From Nonomuraea gerenzanensis (lineage in GTDB: Bacteria > Actinomycetota > Actinomycetes > Streptosporangiales > Streptosporangiaceae), in the NCBI RefSeq assembly GCF_020215645.1, contig NZ_CP084058.1:3038001-3102000 (forward strand): a stretch of 64,000 nucleotides of DNA. Reading direction: 5' to 3'. The translations under genes and the position numbers were made by a program. The stretch's first letter is position 1; every line of letters starts with the position of its first letter. The notes under the pieces were generated by a model. The model made no database searches, was not told the origin of the DNA, and saw only the letters and a list, made by a program, of their open reading frames with translations. Shown piece after piece: positions 8,912 through 18,239 of the stretch.

Positions 8912-10310
8912 TCCCGGGCCGCGGTCCGGCGGCGCGGCGGCCACCGGCGGCGCGTCGGCCGCTGGTGCGGGTGCCGGGAGCGCGAGGGCCGGCGGCGACC
9001 GACCGGCTTCGCGTGCGGAGGCCGATCTCGGGTTGCTGTCGCCGATGCGGGGCGCGGCCGAGGACACCGGTGACGTCGCCGTGCTGCAGGCCATGCTGGA
9101 CGCCGAGGCCGCCCTGACCCGCGCCCAGGCGGCCCTCGGCCTCGTCCCGGCCGAGGCGGCGCAGGCGGTGTCGGCCGCCGCCCGCGCCGACGCGTTCGAC
9201 CTGCCCGGCCTGGTGAAGCGGGCCCGCTCGGGCGGCAACCCGGTGATCCCGCTGGTGCAGGACCTGCGCAGGGCGGCCGGGCCGGCGTACGGCGAGTACG
9301 TCCACCGGGGCGCCACCAGCCAGGACATCGTGGACACCGCCCTCATGCTGGTCGCCCGCCGCACGCTGGGCCCCGTCCTGGCCGACCTGGACCGGGTGAT
9401 CACCGGGCTCACGGCGCCGGCCGCACGGCACCGCGACACCCCGATGGCCGCCCGGACACTCACGCAGCAGGCCGTGCCCACGACGTTCGGGCTCAAGGCG
9501 GCGGGCTGGCGCCTGCTGGCCACCGACGCCCGCACCCGCCTCGCCGCCGCCCACCACGCCCTCCCGGCCCAGCTCGGCGGCGCCGCCGGCACCCTGGCCG
9601 CCTTCCAGCCACCCCCGGACGCGCCTGCCGGGGACGCGCAGGACGGGGGCGTCGCGGTGGCGTTGCGGCTGCCCGGGCGGTTCGCGGCCGAGCTGGGCCT
9701 GGCCGAGCCGGTGCTGCCGTGGCACGTCCTGCGTACGCCCATCGCCGACCTCGCCGGAGCGCTGGCGTTCACGGCCGGAGCGCTCGGCAAGGTGGCGGCC
9801 GATGTGCTGGTGCTGTCGCGCACCGAGATCGGCGAGCTGTCCGAGGGCGTCGGCGGCGGTTCGTCGTCGATGCCGCACAAGCACAACCCGGTCAGGGCCA
9901 CGATGATCGCCGCCGCCGCCCGTCAGGTGCCGCAGCTCGCCGCGATCCTGTACGGCTCGCTCGCCGCCGAGGACGAACGCCCGTCCGGCGCCTGGCACGC
10001 GGAGTGGCAGCCGCTGCGCGAGGCCCTGCGCCTGGTGGCCGGTGCCGCCCGCGACGCCGCCGAGCTGGTCGCGGACCTGCGCGTGCACCCCGACCGCATG
10101 CGCGCCAACCTCGCCGTCACCGGCGACCCAGGCCCCGCCCCTGCCCTCGTGGACCGCGCCCTCACCGCCGCCCCGCCGCAAGCGACCGCCGCGCCCGAAG
10201 CGAGCACCCCGCCGCAAGCGACCGCCCAGCCCGAGGGACACGAGCCCGGACCACCACCCCCCACCACCGGTCCGGCTCACCACCAAGACCAAGACGAGGC
10301 ACCCCACTGA
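8898..10310 (+). CDS. pcaB: 3-carboxy-cis,cis-muconate cycloisomerase
   Basis: 470 residues from a TTG with AAGGAG at 8882-8887; it overlaps pcaG by 14 bases. It belongs to the fumarase/aspartase superfamily, with the signature GSSSMPHKHNP near residue 320 and the substrate loop GATSQDIVDTA near residue 135. It lactonises 3-carboxymuconate to 4-carboxymuconolactone. Two extensions are odd: about 40 N-terminal residues rich in Gly/Ala, and a C-terminal tail of about 45 residues rich in Pro, Ala, Gln and Thr with repeated PPQAT units. Neither belongs to the catalytic fold. Confidence 0.9.
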   Translation: MTSADPGPRSGGAAATGGASAAGAGAGSARAGGDRPASRAEADLGLLSPMRGAAEDTGDVAVLQAMLDAEAALTRAQAALGLVPAEAAQAVSAAARADAFDLPGLVKRARSGGNPVIPLVQDLRRAAGPAYGEYVHRGATSQDIVDTALMLVARRTLGPVLADLDRVITGLTAPAARHRDTPMAARTLTQQAVPTTFGLKAAGWRLLATDARTRLAAAHHALPAQLGGAAGTLAAFQPPPDAPAGDAQDGGVAVALRLPGRFAAELGLAEPVLPWHVLRTPIADLAGALAFTAGALGKVAADVLVLSRTEIGELSEGVGGGSSSMPHKHNPVRATMIAAAARQVPQLAAILYGSLAAEDERPSGAWHAEWQPLREALRLVAGAARDAAELVADLRVHPDRMRANLAVTGDPGPAPALVDRALTAAPPQATAAPEASTPPQATAQPEGHEPGPPPPTTGPAHHQDQDEAPH

Positions 10311-11404
10311 TGCTCCTGCACCACCGCCTGGACGGCCCGGAACACGGCGACCCCCTCATCCTCGCCCCCTCCCTGGGCACCTCCACCACCCTCTGGCACG
10401 CCCAGCTCCCCGCCCTGGCCCGCACGTTCAGAGTCCTCACCTTCGACCTCCCCGGCCACGGCGACTCACCTACCCCCCAGGTCACCACCATGGACGACCT
10501 GGCCACCCTGGTCCTCGACCTGGCCACCGCCCAGGGCTGGGACACCTTCCACTACGCGGGCGTCTCGATCGGCGGCGCGATCGGCGCCACGCTGGCCGTC
10601 CGCCACCCCGGCCGCCTGCGGTCGCTGGCCCTGATCTGCTCCAGCGCCAGGTTCGGCGAGCCGGCGTCCTGGCACGAGCGCGCGGAGCTGGTGCGGGCGC
10701 AGGGCACCGCGCCGCTGCTGGAGGCCACCGCCCGCCGCTGGTTCGCCGGCGCCCCGCACCAGGCCCTGCTGGACGACCTCGCCGCCACCGACCGGGCCGG
10801 GTACGCCGCGTGCTGCGACGCCCTGGCGGCCTACGACCTGCGCGCGGACCTGCCGAAGATCACCGTCCCGACCCTGGTGGTGGCGGGCAGGGAGGACCCC
10901 GCGACCCCTCCGGCCCACGCCAGGGAGCTGGCCGACGGCATCCCGGGCGCCACGCTCGTCGAGCTGCCCGGCGCCGCCCACCTGGCCCCCGCCGACCAGC
11001 CGGAGCGCGTGACCCAGGCGCTGCTCGCGCACCTGCCCGCCCTGCCCGGCACGCAGGTGCGCCGCGAGGTGCTCGGCGACGCCCACGTGGACCGGGCCAT
11101 GGCCCGCACCACGCCCTTCACCAGGGACTTCCAGGACCTCATCACCCGCTACGCCTGGGGCGAGATCTGGACGCGCCCGGGCCTCGACCGCCGCACCCGC
11201 AGCTGCATCACGCTCACCGCGCTCGTCGCCCACGGGCACCTCGAAGAGCTGGCCATGCACGTACGCGCCGCGCTCCGCAACGGCCTCACCCCGGACGAGA
11301 TCGGCGAGGTCCTGCTGCAGAGCGCCATCTACTGCGGGGTCCCCGCGGCCAACGCCGCCTTCGCCGTCGCCCAGCGCGTGCTCACCGAGGAGAACCACTC
11401 ATGA
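10310..11404 (+). CDS. pcaL: Fused 3-oxoadipate enol-lactonase / 4-carboxymuconolactone decarboxylase
   Basis: 364 residues. The first domain (about 1-245) is an alpha/beta hydrolase (PcaD) with nucleophile GVSIGG near residue 86, an acid in AGREDPATP and a His in GAAHLAP. The second domain (about 250-364) is PcaC-like, with TRSCITLTALVAHGHLEEL and the C-terminal SAIYCGVPAANAAF block. It decarboxylates 4-carboxymuconolactone and hydrolyses the enol-lactone to beta-ketoadipate. The same fusion is called pcaL in Rhodococcus and Streptomyces. The ATG overlaps the pcaB stop. It is the last intact gene of the pca operon. Confidence 0.93.
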   Translation: MLLHHRLDGPEHGDPLILAPSLGTSTTLWHAQLPALARTFRVLTFDLPGHGDSPTPQVTTMDDLATLVLDLATAQGWDTFHYAGVSIGGAIGATLAVRHPGRLRSLALICSSARFGEPASWHERAELVRAQGTAPLLEATARRWFAGAPHQALLDDLAATDRAGYAACCDALAAYDLRADLPKITVPTLVVAGREDPATPPAHARELADGIPGATLVELPGAAHLAPADQPERVTQALLAHLPALPGTQVRREVLGDAHVDRAMARTTPFTRDFQDLITRYAWGEIWTRPGLDRRTRSCITLTALVAHGHLEELAMHVRAALRNGLTPDEIGEVLLQSAIYCGVPAANAAFAVAQRVLTEENHS

Positions 11405-11520
11405 CCATCACCCGAGACCTGCTGATCGACGGCAAGTCCGTGCCCGCCCGTTCCGCCGCACCACCGGGGACACCGGCGTGGATCACGCCGGCGGCGCGGC
11501 AGGCCCGCCATCCGTTCTGA
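11401..11520 (+). pseudogene. 5' stub of an aldehyde dehydrogenase gene
   Basis: A start codon overlaps the pcaL stop (ATGA) and opens a 39-codon frame. Its first 16 residues (MTITRDLLIDGKSVPA) match the N-terminal beta-strand of vanillin/salicylaldehyde-type NAD-dependent aldehyde dehydrogenases. After that the frame degenerates and stops; no further dehydrogenase sequence follows before the TetR gene at 11563. The likely history is deletion of an eighth operon gene that fed an aromatic aldehyde (vanillin or 4-hydroxybenzaldehyde type) into protocatechuate. It could instead be a real 39-residue peptide. Confidence 0.6.
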
Positions 11521-11550
11521 GCCCGACGTCGTGCGGGCCGCGGGCGCGCC

Positions 11551-11556
11551 TATGAT
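11551..11556 (+). promoter_or_regulatory. -10 hexamer of a leaderless TetR gene
   Basis: TATGAT ends six bases before the ATG at 11563, which places the transcription start at or next to the A of the start codon. No Shine-Dalgarno sequence precedes the gene. Confidence 0.5.
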
Positions 11557-11562
11557 GAGCCA

Positions 11563-12222
11563 ATGACCTCGCCCCCCGCCACCACCGACCGCCAGCGGGA
11601 CGCCGACCGTACCAAGGCGGAGATCCTCGAGGTCGCGCAGCGCGAGTTCGCCCGCTACGGCTACGCGGGGGCGCGCGTGGACGAGATCGCGGCCCGCATG
11701 CGCACGACCAAGCGCATGATCTACTACTACTTCGGCAGCAAGGAGCGGCTCTACATCGCCGTGCTGGAGAAGGCGTACGCCGAGGTGCGCGAGGTCGAGC
11801 GCACGGTCGACGTCGAGCACCTCGCGCCCGTGGCGGCGATCCGCACGCTGGCCGAGCTGACGTTCGACCACCATGACGCGCACCGCGAGTTCATCCAGCT
11901 CGTCGCGATCGAGAACATCCATCAGGCCGAGCACATCCGCAAGTCCGAGGTCCTGGGCAACCTCGGCACGCCGGTGCTCGACCTGATCTCGCGCATCCTC
12001 GACGCGGGGCAGGAGTCGGGCGACTTCGTCACCGAGGCCGACGCCATCGACGTGCACATGATGATCAGCGCGTTCTGCTTCTTCCGGGTGGCGAACCAGC
12101 ACACGTTCGGAGCGCTGTTCGGGCGCGACATGACGGCGGCCGAGCACCGGGCCAGGCAGCGCCGGATGGTCGGCGAGATGATCGTCGGCTACCTGTGCGG
12201 CAAAGGCGCGCCCGGCGCCTAA
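11563..12222 (+). CDS. TetR-family transcriptional regulator
   Basis: 219 residues. The N-terminal helix-turn-helix (about 18-64: FARYGYAGARVDEIAARMRTT then RMIYYYFGSKERLY) is a clear TetR_N domain, and the C-terminal half is a variable ligand-binding domain. Similar regulators next to pca/vanillin genes control aromatic catabolism, so it may act on the pca end of the locus, but no operator-like palindrome was seen near its start. A TATGAT six bases upstream suggests a leaderless message. It overlaps the convergent acyltransferase by four bases. Confidence 0.85.
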   Translation: MTSPPATTDRQRDADRTKAEILEVAQREFARYGYAGARVDEIAARMRTTKRMIYYYFGSKERLYIAVLEKAYAEVREVERTVDVEHLAPVAAIRTLAELTFDHHDAHREFIQLVAIENIHQAEHIRKSEVLGNLGTPVLDLISRILDAGQESGDFVTEADAIDVHMMISAFCFFRVANQHTFGALFGRDMTAAEHRARQRRMVGEMIVGYLCGKGAPGA

Positions 12223-13337
12223 CGCGGGGTCCGGCTGATCAGGCGCCTGCCCAGCCGCTGGCCCGGCTTCTCGATCAGCTGGTATGTCAGCGCGCTGAGC
12301 GGGATCAGGGCCAGGAGGAAGAGCGGCAGGTCCGGCACCAGGTGCAGCAGGATCGGGTGCAGCAGGTAGACGGAGAAGCTGACCAGCCCGAGCCACGGCA
12401 GCCAGCGCGGGAACGACCGGCCGCGCAGCGCGTACGCCAGCGCGAACGCGCCGAACGCCGCCACGACCGCCGCCCCCCAGGCCGGGTCGTCCTTGGCGGG
12501 GATCCCGCAGACCGCCACCACCGCCGCCGTGGTCCCGGCGGCCCGCCACGAGATCGTGCCCTGCTCCGCGCGGTAGAGCGCCGTCCCGGTGAACATCACG
12601 GCCAGGATGATCACCCCTTGCCAGGTGCCGCCCCGGCTGCCCAGCACCACCAGCGCCAGCCCCAGCCCGCCGCCCGCGACCGCCGCCACCGTCCGCGCTC
12701 CCTCGGAGGCCAGGACGGTGACCGCGATCGCCGCGACCACCGCCAGCCCCAGTAGCGCGGCCGCCAGGTCGGCCCGGCCGCCGATCGTCGCCCTGGGCAG
12801 GAGCAGGCCGAGGGGTACCGCCGCGAGGGCCAGGGTGAGGGCGATGCCCGCCGACCGGTGAGCCTGCCGGGTCGCGAACAGGGCCACGCTGATCAGGTAG
12901 AACGCCATCTCGTACGAGAGCGTCCAAGTCACGTTGATCAGCGCGGGCAGGTTGAGCAGCTCCTGCAGCATGCTCACGTTGCCGAGCGCGACCAGCGGCC
13001 AGGGGCGCTCGCCGAGGCCCGGCGAGGCGGGCAGCACGCCTGCCGCGGTGAGGAGCAGGGCCAGGCAGGAGGCCGCGAGCAGGAGCGGGAGCAGGCGGAA
13101 GGCACGGCCGGTCCAGAACGCGCGCAGGTCGCCGCGGCGCTCCAGGGAGGCGGGGATGATGTAGCCGCTGACCAGGAAGAACACGAGCACGCCCCAGGAC
13201 CCGAGGTCGATGCGGCGGTCGAGCTCGGCCCAGACGCCCGGGACGAACGTCCAGCCGGCGTGGTGCAGGGTGACGGCCAGCGCTGCCGGTCCCCGCAGGG
13301 CGTCCAGCCAGGCCAGCCGGGCGGGGGCCGCGAACAT
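12219..13337 (-). CDS. Acyltransferase family 3 (OafA/NodX-like) membrane protein
   Basis: 372 residues with about ten hydrophobic segments. The start has the family hallmark RLAWLDALRG followed by a catalytic-type His (HHAG), and a later Arg pair (RAFRLLP) and SYEMAFYL region fit Acyltransferase_3 (acetyl or short acyl transfer to sugars, antibiotics or cell-surface glycans). No sugar-biosynthesis genes are adjacent, so the acceptor cannot be named. It is convergent with the TetR gene on its left. Confidence 0.82.
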   Translation of the reverse strand: MFAAPARLAWLDALRGPAALAVTLHHAGWTFVPGVWAELDRRIDLGSWGVLVFFLVSGYIIPASLERRGDLRAFWTGRAFRLLPLLLAASCLALLLTAAGVLPASPGLGERPWPLVALGNVSMLQELLNLPALINVTWTLSYEMAFYLISVALFATRQAHRSAGIALTLALAAVPLGLLLPRATIGGRADLAAALLGLAVVAAIAVTVLASEGARTVAAVAGGGLGLALVVLGSRGGTWQGVIILAVMFTGTALYRAEQGTISWRAAGTTAAVVAVCGIPAKDDPAWGAAVVAAFGAFALAYALRGRSFPRWLPWLGLVSFSVYLLHPILLHLVPDLPLFLLALIPLSALTYQLIEKPGQRLGRRLISRTPR

Positions 13338-13380
13338 CTGCCGCAGTCTAGGGCATGAAGGACAGATGTCGGCCCGCAGG

Positions 13381-13953
13381 TCAGCCGGGGGCGACCGCCG
13401 GGCGCAGGTGGGCGAAGGCGGTGTCGACCAGCTTCATGTGATCGCCGTCCGCGCCCGTGCGGAGCCACTCCCGGGAGGCGCAGTCGATGGCGGCTCCGGC
13501 GGCGGCGGTGAGCAGGTCGGCGGTGAACGCGTCCAGGCCGGTGCGGGCGGCCAGCGCTGCGGCGATGCGCCCGCGTACCTCCTCGCGCCGTTGCTGGGAA
13601 CGGGCCCGCAGCGAGGGCGTGCGCTCGATCAGCCGCAGCGTGGCCCGGCTCTCGGCGTCGATGCGCGCGACCCACTCCCGCAGCACCGCGTGCAGCGACT
13701 CCCACGGCGGCTCGCCCGCAGGCCGGGCGGCGAGCTGCTCGGCGATGTCGTCGCCCATGACCTGGACCCCGCCGAACACGGCATCCTCCTTGGCCGGGAA
13801 GTACCGGAAGAAGCTGCGCTTGGACACCCCCGCCGCCCGGGCGATGTCGTCCACCGTCACCTCGTCGAAGCCCCGCTCCGTGAACAGCTCCAGCGCCACC
13901 GCCGCCAGCTCCGCCTGCACGGCCCGCCGCGCCCGCTCTCTCAACCCCGCCAT
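13381..13953 (-). CDS. TetR-family regulator, divergent from SDR
   Basis: 190 residues. The TetR helix-turn-helix is TVDDIARAAGVSKRSFFRYFPAKEDAVF (about residues 31-58). The C-terminal domain is of the TetR_C type found in many drug-responsive regulators. The ATG at 13953 was chosen because TACACT (minus strand, 13966-13961) lies seven bases upstream, typical of a leaderless transcript; longer frames run into the SDR gene. It is divergent from that SDR with only 36 bases between start codons, so it very probably represses it. Confidence 0.85.
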   Translation of the reverse strand: MAGLRERARRAVQAELAAVALELFTERGFDEVTVDDIARAAGVSKRSFFRYFPAKEDAVFGGVQVMGDDIAEQLAARPAGEPPWESLHAVLREWVARIDAESRATLRLIERTPSLRARSQQRREEVRGRIAAALAARTGLDAFTADLLTAAAGAAIDCASREWLRTGADGDHMKLVDTAFAHLRPAVAPG

Positions 13954-13976
13954 GCCCCCGAGTGTATAGCGAGGCA

Positions 13977-13982
13977 TATAGT
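13977..13982 (+). promoter_or_regulatory. -10 hexamer of a leaderless SDR gene
   Basis: TATAGT is separated by seven bases from the ATG at 13990. The divergent TetR gene has its own -10 (TACACT) at 13966-13961, so the two promoters are back to back within about 20 bases. Confidence 0.5.
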
Positions 13983-14013
13983 GTCGTTCATGGCATCGAG
14001 TGACATGAATGAC
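13983..14013. promoter_or_regulatory. Inverted repeat over the SDR start, candidate TetR operator
   Basis: GTCGTTCATG (13983-13992) and CATGAATGAC (14004-14013) are inverted repeats matching at nine of ten positions with an 11-bp spacer. They overlap the predicted transcription and translation start of the SDR gene, a typical place for repression by the divergent TetR protein. Confidence 0.5.
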
Positions 14014-14904
14014 AGCGTAGTCCTCATCACGGGCAGCACCGGCGGGATCGGCATGGGAACCGCCCGTGCCCTGGCAGGGCGCGGGGCGTCGGTGATCCTC
14101 TCCGGGCTCGACCCGGAGCGCGGGCAACGCGCCGCACGCGACATCAGGAGCAGCGCCGGGCACGACCGGGTGCACGCCGTCGCCGCCGACGTCACGCGGC
14201 TCGACGGGATGCGCCGCCTGGCCGCCGCCGTCGCCGGCCGCCACGACCGGCTCGACGTGCTGGTGAACAACGTCGGCGTGAACCGGCCCGCCCGCGAGCT
14301 GACCACCGACGGCGTGGAGACGATGTTCGCCGCGCACGTGCTGGCCCCGTTCACGCTCACCCACCTCCTGCTGCCGCTGCTGGAACGCGCCCCCGCCGCC
14401 CGCGTGGTCAACCTCACCGGCGGCCTGCCCGGCGGTCCCATCGACCGCGACGACCTCCAGGGCGAACGCCGCTACCTCGGCTGGCTGTTCAGCCACTACA
14501 ACCACACCAAGACCATGACCATGGCGCTGACCTGCCGCCTGGCGGACCGGCTGCGCGGCTCCGGCGTGACGGCGAACGTGGTCTACCCCGGCCACGGTTA
14601 CACGCCGCTGAACCGGGCCACGCCGATCCGGGCGTTCCCGATCGCCTACCGGCCGATCGCGCCGCTGGTCCTGAAGGTCGTCGCGCCACTGTTCCTGTCC
14701 GACCTCACCCGGTCCGCCCGCTCCAGCGTGTACGCGGCCACGAGCCCCGAGCTGGACGGCGTGAGCGGCGCCTACCTCGACGACCGGTGCCGCCGCAAAC
14801 CGCTGCCCGCCTCCGCCCTCGACCCGGCGGCTCAGCAGGCCGTCTGGGACCTGTGCGTCAGGCTGAGCGCCCCCGTGCTGCGGGCCCCGGCTCCCGGCGA
14901 CTAG
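13990..14904 (+). CDS. Short-chain dehydrogenase/reductase
   Basis: 304 residues. It has the Rossmann motif TGSTGGIGMG (about 14-23), the NNVG motif near residue 95 and the catalytic YNHTK (YxxxK) near residue 175, so the active site is complete. The layout resembles retinol-dehydrogenase/protochlorophyllide-reductase-like SDRs of unknown substrate. The ATG at 13990 was taken because a TATAGT -10 lies seven bases upstream; ATG 14005 is an alternative. It is probably under the divergent TetR, perhaps as an inducible detoxifying reductase. Confidence 0.8.
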   Translation: MASSDMNDSVVLITGSTGGIGMGTARALAGRGASVILSGLDPERGQRAARDIRSSAGHDRVHAVAADVTRLDGMRRLAAAVAGRHDRLDVLVNNVGVNRPARELTTDGVETMFAAHVLAPFTLTHLLLPLLERAPAARVVNLTGGLPGGPIDRDDLQGERRYLGWLFSHYNHTKTMTMALTCRLADRLRGSGVTANVVYPGHGYTPLNRATPIRAFPIAYRPIAPLVLKVVAPLFLSDLTRSARSSVYAATSPELDGVSGAYLDDRCRRKPLPASALDPAAQQAVWDLCVRLSAPVLRAPAPGD

Positions 14905-15028
14905 AGCGCCATCGCCTTGCCTCACTGATCGGGGCCGGCGCCGGTAGCCCTGCGGCATATGAGGTTTCGGACAAGAGTCCCTTTACCCTATCTTTACCGT
15001 GACCCTTACGTCGCGAAGGAGATCTTCG

Positions 15029-15574
15029 GTGAAGAGGCTTCTCGAAGGAACCGCCATGCGCACCGGCGTCGTGGCCGCGGTCGCGCTGGCGGGTGGGCTG
15101 CTGACCTCGTCCCCGGCCGGAGCCGCCACCACGGCGTCCGGCACCGTCGCCACGTCGGTGACCCTGACGGCCGAGTCGGCCGCGCTGGCCCGCCCGCGCA
15201 ACGGCACGATCCTCTACGACCGCATCAGCGGCGGCCAGGGGAGGCTGAAGATCAAGAACGGCCTCTCGCAGGACGGCGTCGTCGCCCTGGTCAGAGGCAA
15301 GACCAAGGCCATCAGCATCTACGTGCGCGCCAAGTCCACGGCCACGATCAACGACGTCCGTGACGGCACATACCGGATCTACTTCACCACCGGCACCCGC
15401 TTCAACCGGTCGAAGGGCAGGTTCACGCGCAACGCCGTCTACCAGCGCTTCAACGACAAGCTGACCTACCGGACCACTGCCACCAGGATCCCCGGCTGGT
15501 CGCTGACCCTCAACCCGGTCAGGGGCGGCAACGCCGGCACCAGCTCGGTCAACCCCAAGGACTTCCCCGCCTGA
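15029..15574 (+). CDS. Small secreted protein of unknown function
   Basis: 181 residues from a GTG preceded by AAGGAG (15016-15021, 7-nt gap). The N-terminus is a Sec-type signal peptide: basic VKRLLEG, hydrophobic VVAAVALAGGLL, then an Ala-x-Ala cleavage region (SPAGAAT). The mature part is beta-rich, with a GQGRLKIKNG / IYVRAKSTATINDVRDGTY layout and an ending TPVRGGNAGTSSV-like block. Actinomycetes have a family of secreted proteins with this pattern, but no function is known to me. No cysteine pair or catalytic motif is visible. It stands alone upstream of a second secreted protein on the same strand, 88 bases away. Confidence 0.65.
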   Translation: MKRLLEGTAMRTGVVAAVALAGGLLTSSPAGAATTASGTVATSVTLTAESAALARPRNGTILYDRISGGQGRLKIKNGLSQDGVVALVRGKTKAISIYVRAKSTATINDVRDGTYRIYFTTGTRFNRSKGRFTRNAVYQRFNDKLTYRTTATRIPGWSLTLNPVRGGNAGTSSVNPKDFPA

Positions 15575-15662
15575 CCTGGTGCCGCAGGCCGGTCCGGCTT
15601 GACGGACGATCTTTGATGCACCAGATTGTTCGCGTCTGTCCGGACCGTTCCCAAGGAATTCC

Positions 15663-16493
15663 ATGAAGCGAACCATCGTCGGTGTCGCCGTGGTCGCGGG
15701 CGTGGTGCAGCTCACCGCCATGCCCGCGCAGGCCGCATCCGCATCCGACCCGGTCAAGGCGCTCCAGGCCGAGTTAGCGCCGGGCCGAGCCGTCAACCTT
15801 CAGGCGACGGCGAAGATCACCTACCCGGGCGACCGGGTCGTCACCTCCGCCGTGGACGGCACGTTCGGGTTCGGCTCGCGCGGCCCGGTGGCCTCCGACC
15901 TGGGCCAGACCGTGCAGTACAGCGACAAGCTGCTGCGCGAGATGAAGAGGTCCAGCCCCAAGGAGACCGAGGGCCTGCTGGCGGGCCCCGTCCGGCTGAT
16001 CTCCTCGGGCACCGTGAGCTACGTCAGCGGCCCCGTGGTCGACCAGCCGCTGATGACCGCGGGCGCCGGCCACGTGCGCTACAGCGGCGTGAAGCAGCCG
16101 CCGAGCAACCTGCTCGTCGAGGTGCTCGACCCGGCCACGCTCAAGGCGCTCGTCGCCGCCCGCACGTCCTGGAAGGACGGCATTCTCAAGGGCAGCATCA
16201 AGCCGGCCAAGCTCGCCGCCGTCTCCGCCCCGTTCGCCTCCCGCTACGGGACGCGCTTCAAGACGGGCAAGATCTCCTACGTGCTGTACTTCGGCGACGG
16301 GGGCCTGGTGCGGCGGGTGTCGGTCAAGGCCACCCTGCCCGTGTCGAAGACCACGGTGCGGGTCGAGTCGGACACCCGGTTCGCGGACTGGGGCCGCGAG
16401 GTCACCGTGAACCTGCCGCTGCGCGGCGACACGATCGACCGCTCCGAGGTCAAGGACGACGTGCCCGCCGGCGTTCCCGGCATCTGGAACTGA
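15663..16493 (+). CDS. Secreted protein of unknown function (possible LppX/LprG-like fold)
   Basis: 276 residues with a clear signal peptide (MKRTIVGVAVVAGVVQLTAMPAQA, cleavage near residue 24) and AAGGAATTCC just before the ATG. There is no lipobox, so it should be released. The mature protein alternates beta-strands with a long helical stretch, and has paired KTTVRVESDTRFADWGREV-type strands at the end. This layout is reminiscent of LppX/LprAFG or LolA-like lipid-handling proteins of actinobacteria, but I see no conserved signature and rate that as a guess. It lies between another secreted protein and the ABC-F leader, without sign of an operon. Confidence 0.6.
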   Translation: MKRTIVGVAVVAGVVQLTAMPAQAASASDPVKALQAELAPGRAVNLQATAKITYPGDRVVTSAVDGTFGFGSRGPVASDLGQTVQYSDKLLREMKRSSPKETEGLLAGPVRLISSGTVSYVSGPVVDQPLMTAGAGHVRYSGVKQPPSNLLVEVLDPATLKALVAARTSWKDGILKGSIKPAKLAAVSAPFASRYGTRFKTGKISYVLYFGDGGLVRRVSVKATLPVSKTTVRVESDTRFADWGREVTVNLPLRGDTIDRSEVKDDVPAGVPGIWN

Positions 16494-16550
16494 CGACGGT
16501 ACCGCGCGCCGGCCGACATTAATCGGTGGCAGGCCGGCGCGACGCCCTCC

Positions 16551-16556
16551 TACACT
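16551..16556 (+). promoter_or_regulatory. -10 hexamer before the ABC-F leader ORF
   Basis: TACACT stands seven bases before the leader ATG at 16564, placing the RNA start at or beside that codon. No convincing -35 element was found at the usual distance. Confidence 0.4.
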
Positions 16557-16563
16557 GGGCCCC

Positions 16564-16587
16564 ATGTCTACGCCCCGGACTTCTTAG
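16564..16587 (+). CDS. Leader peptide MSTPRTS upstream of ABC-F gene
   Basis: A seven-codon frame (ATG to TAG) begins seven bases after TACACT, so it would be the first thing translated on a leaderless message. It lies 59 bases upstream of the ABC-F start, and an inverted repeat follows. Translated leader peptides before ABC-F resistance genes (for example vmlR and vga/lsa types) control them by drug-induced ribosome stalling. The same logic is inferred here. Expression of this peptide is not proven. Confidence 0.45.
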   Translation: MSTPRTS

Positions 16588-16589
16588 CC

Positions 16590-16622
16590 AGGACACCCGC
16601 TTCCACGCCACCCTTGTGTCCT
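16590..16622 (+). promoter_or_regulatory. Hairpin between leader ORF and ABC-F gene
   Basis: AGGACAC (16590-16596) and GTGTCCT (16616-16622) form a perfect 7-bp stem with a 19-nt loop. It starts just after the leader stop codon and ends about 12 bases before the ABC-F ribosome site. It may be part of an attenuator switch, but it lacks a U-tract of its own. Confidence 0.35.
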
Positions 16623-16646
16623 TGAGCTGTTCCGGAGCGTATTCCC

Positions 16647-18230
<1,584 letters not shown>

Positions 18231-18239
18231 GGGACGCCC

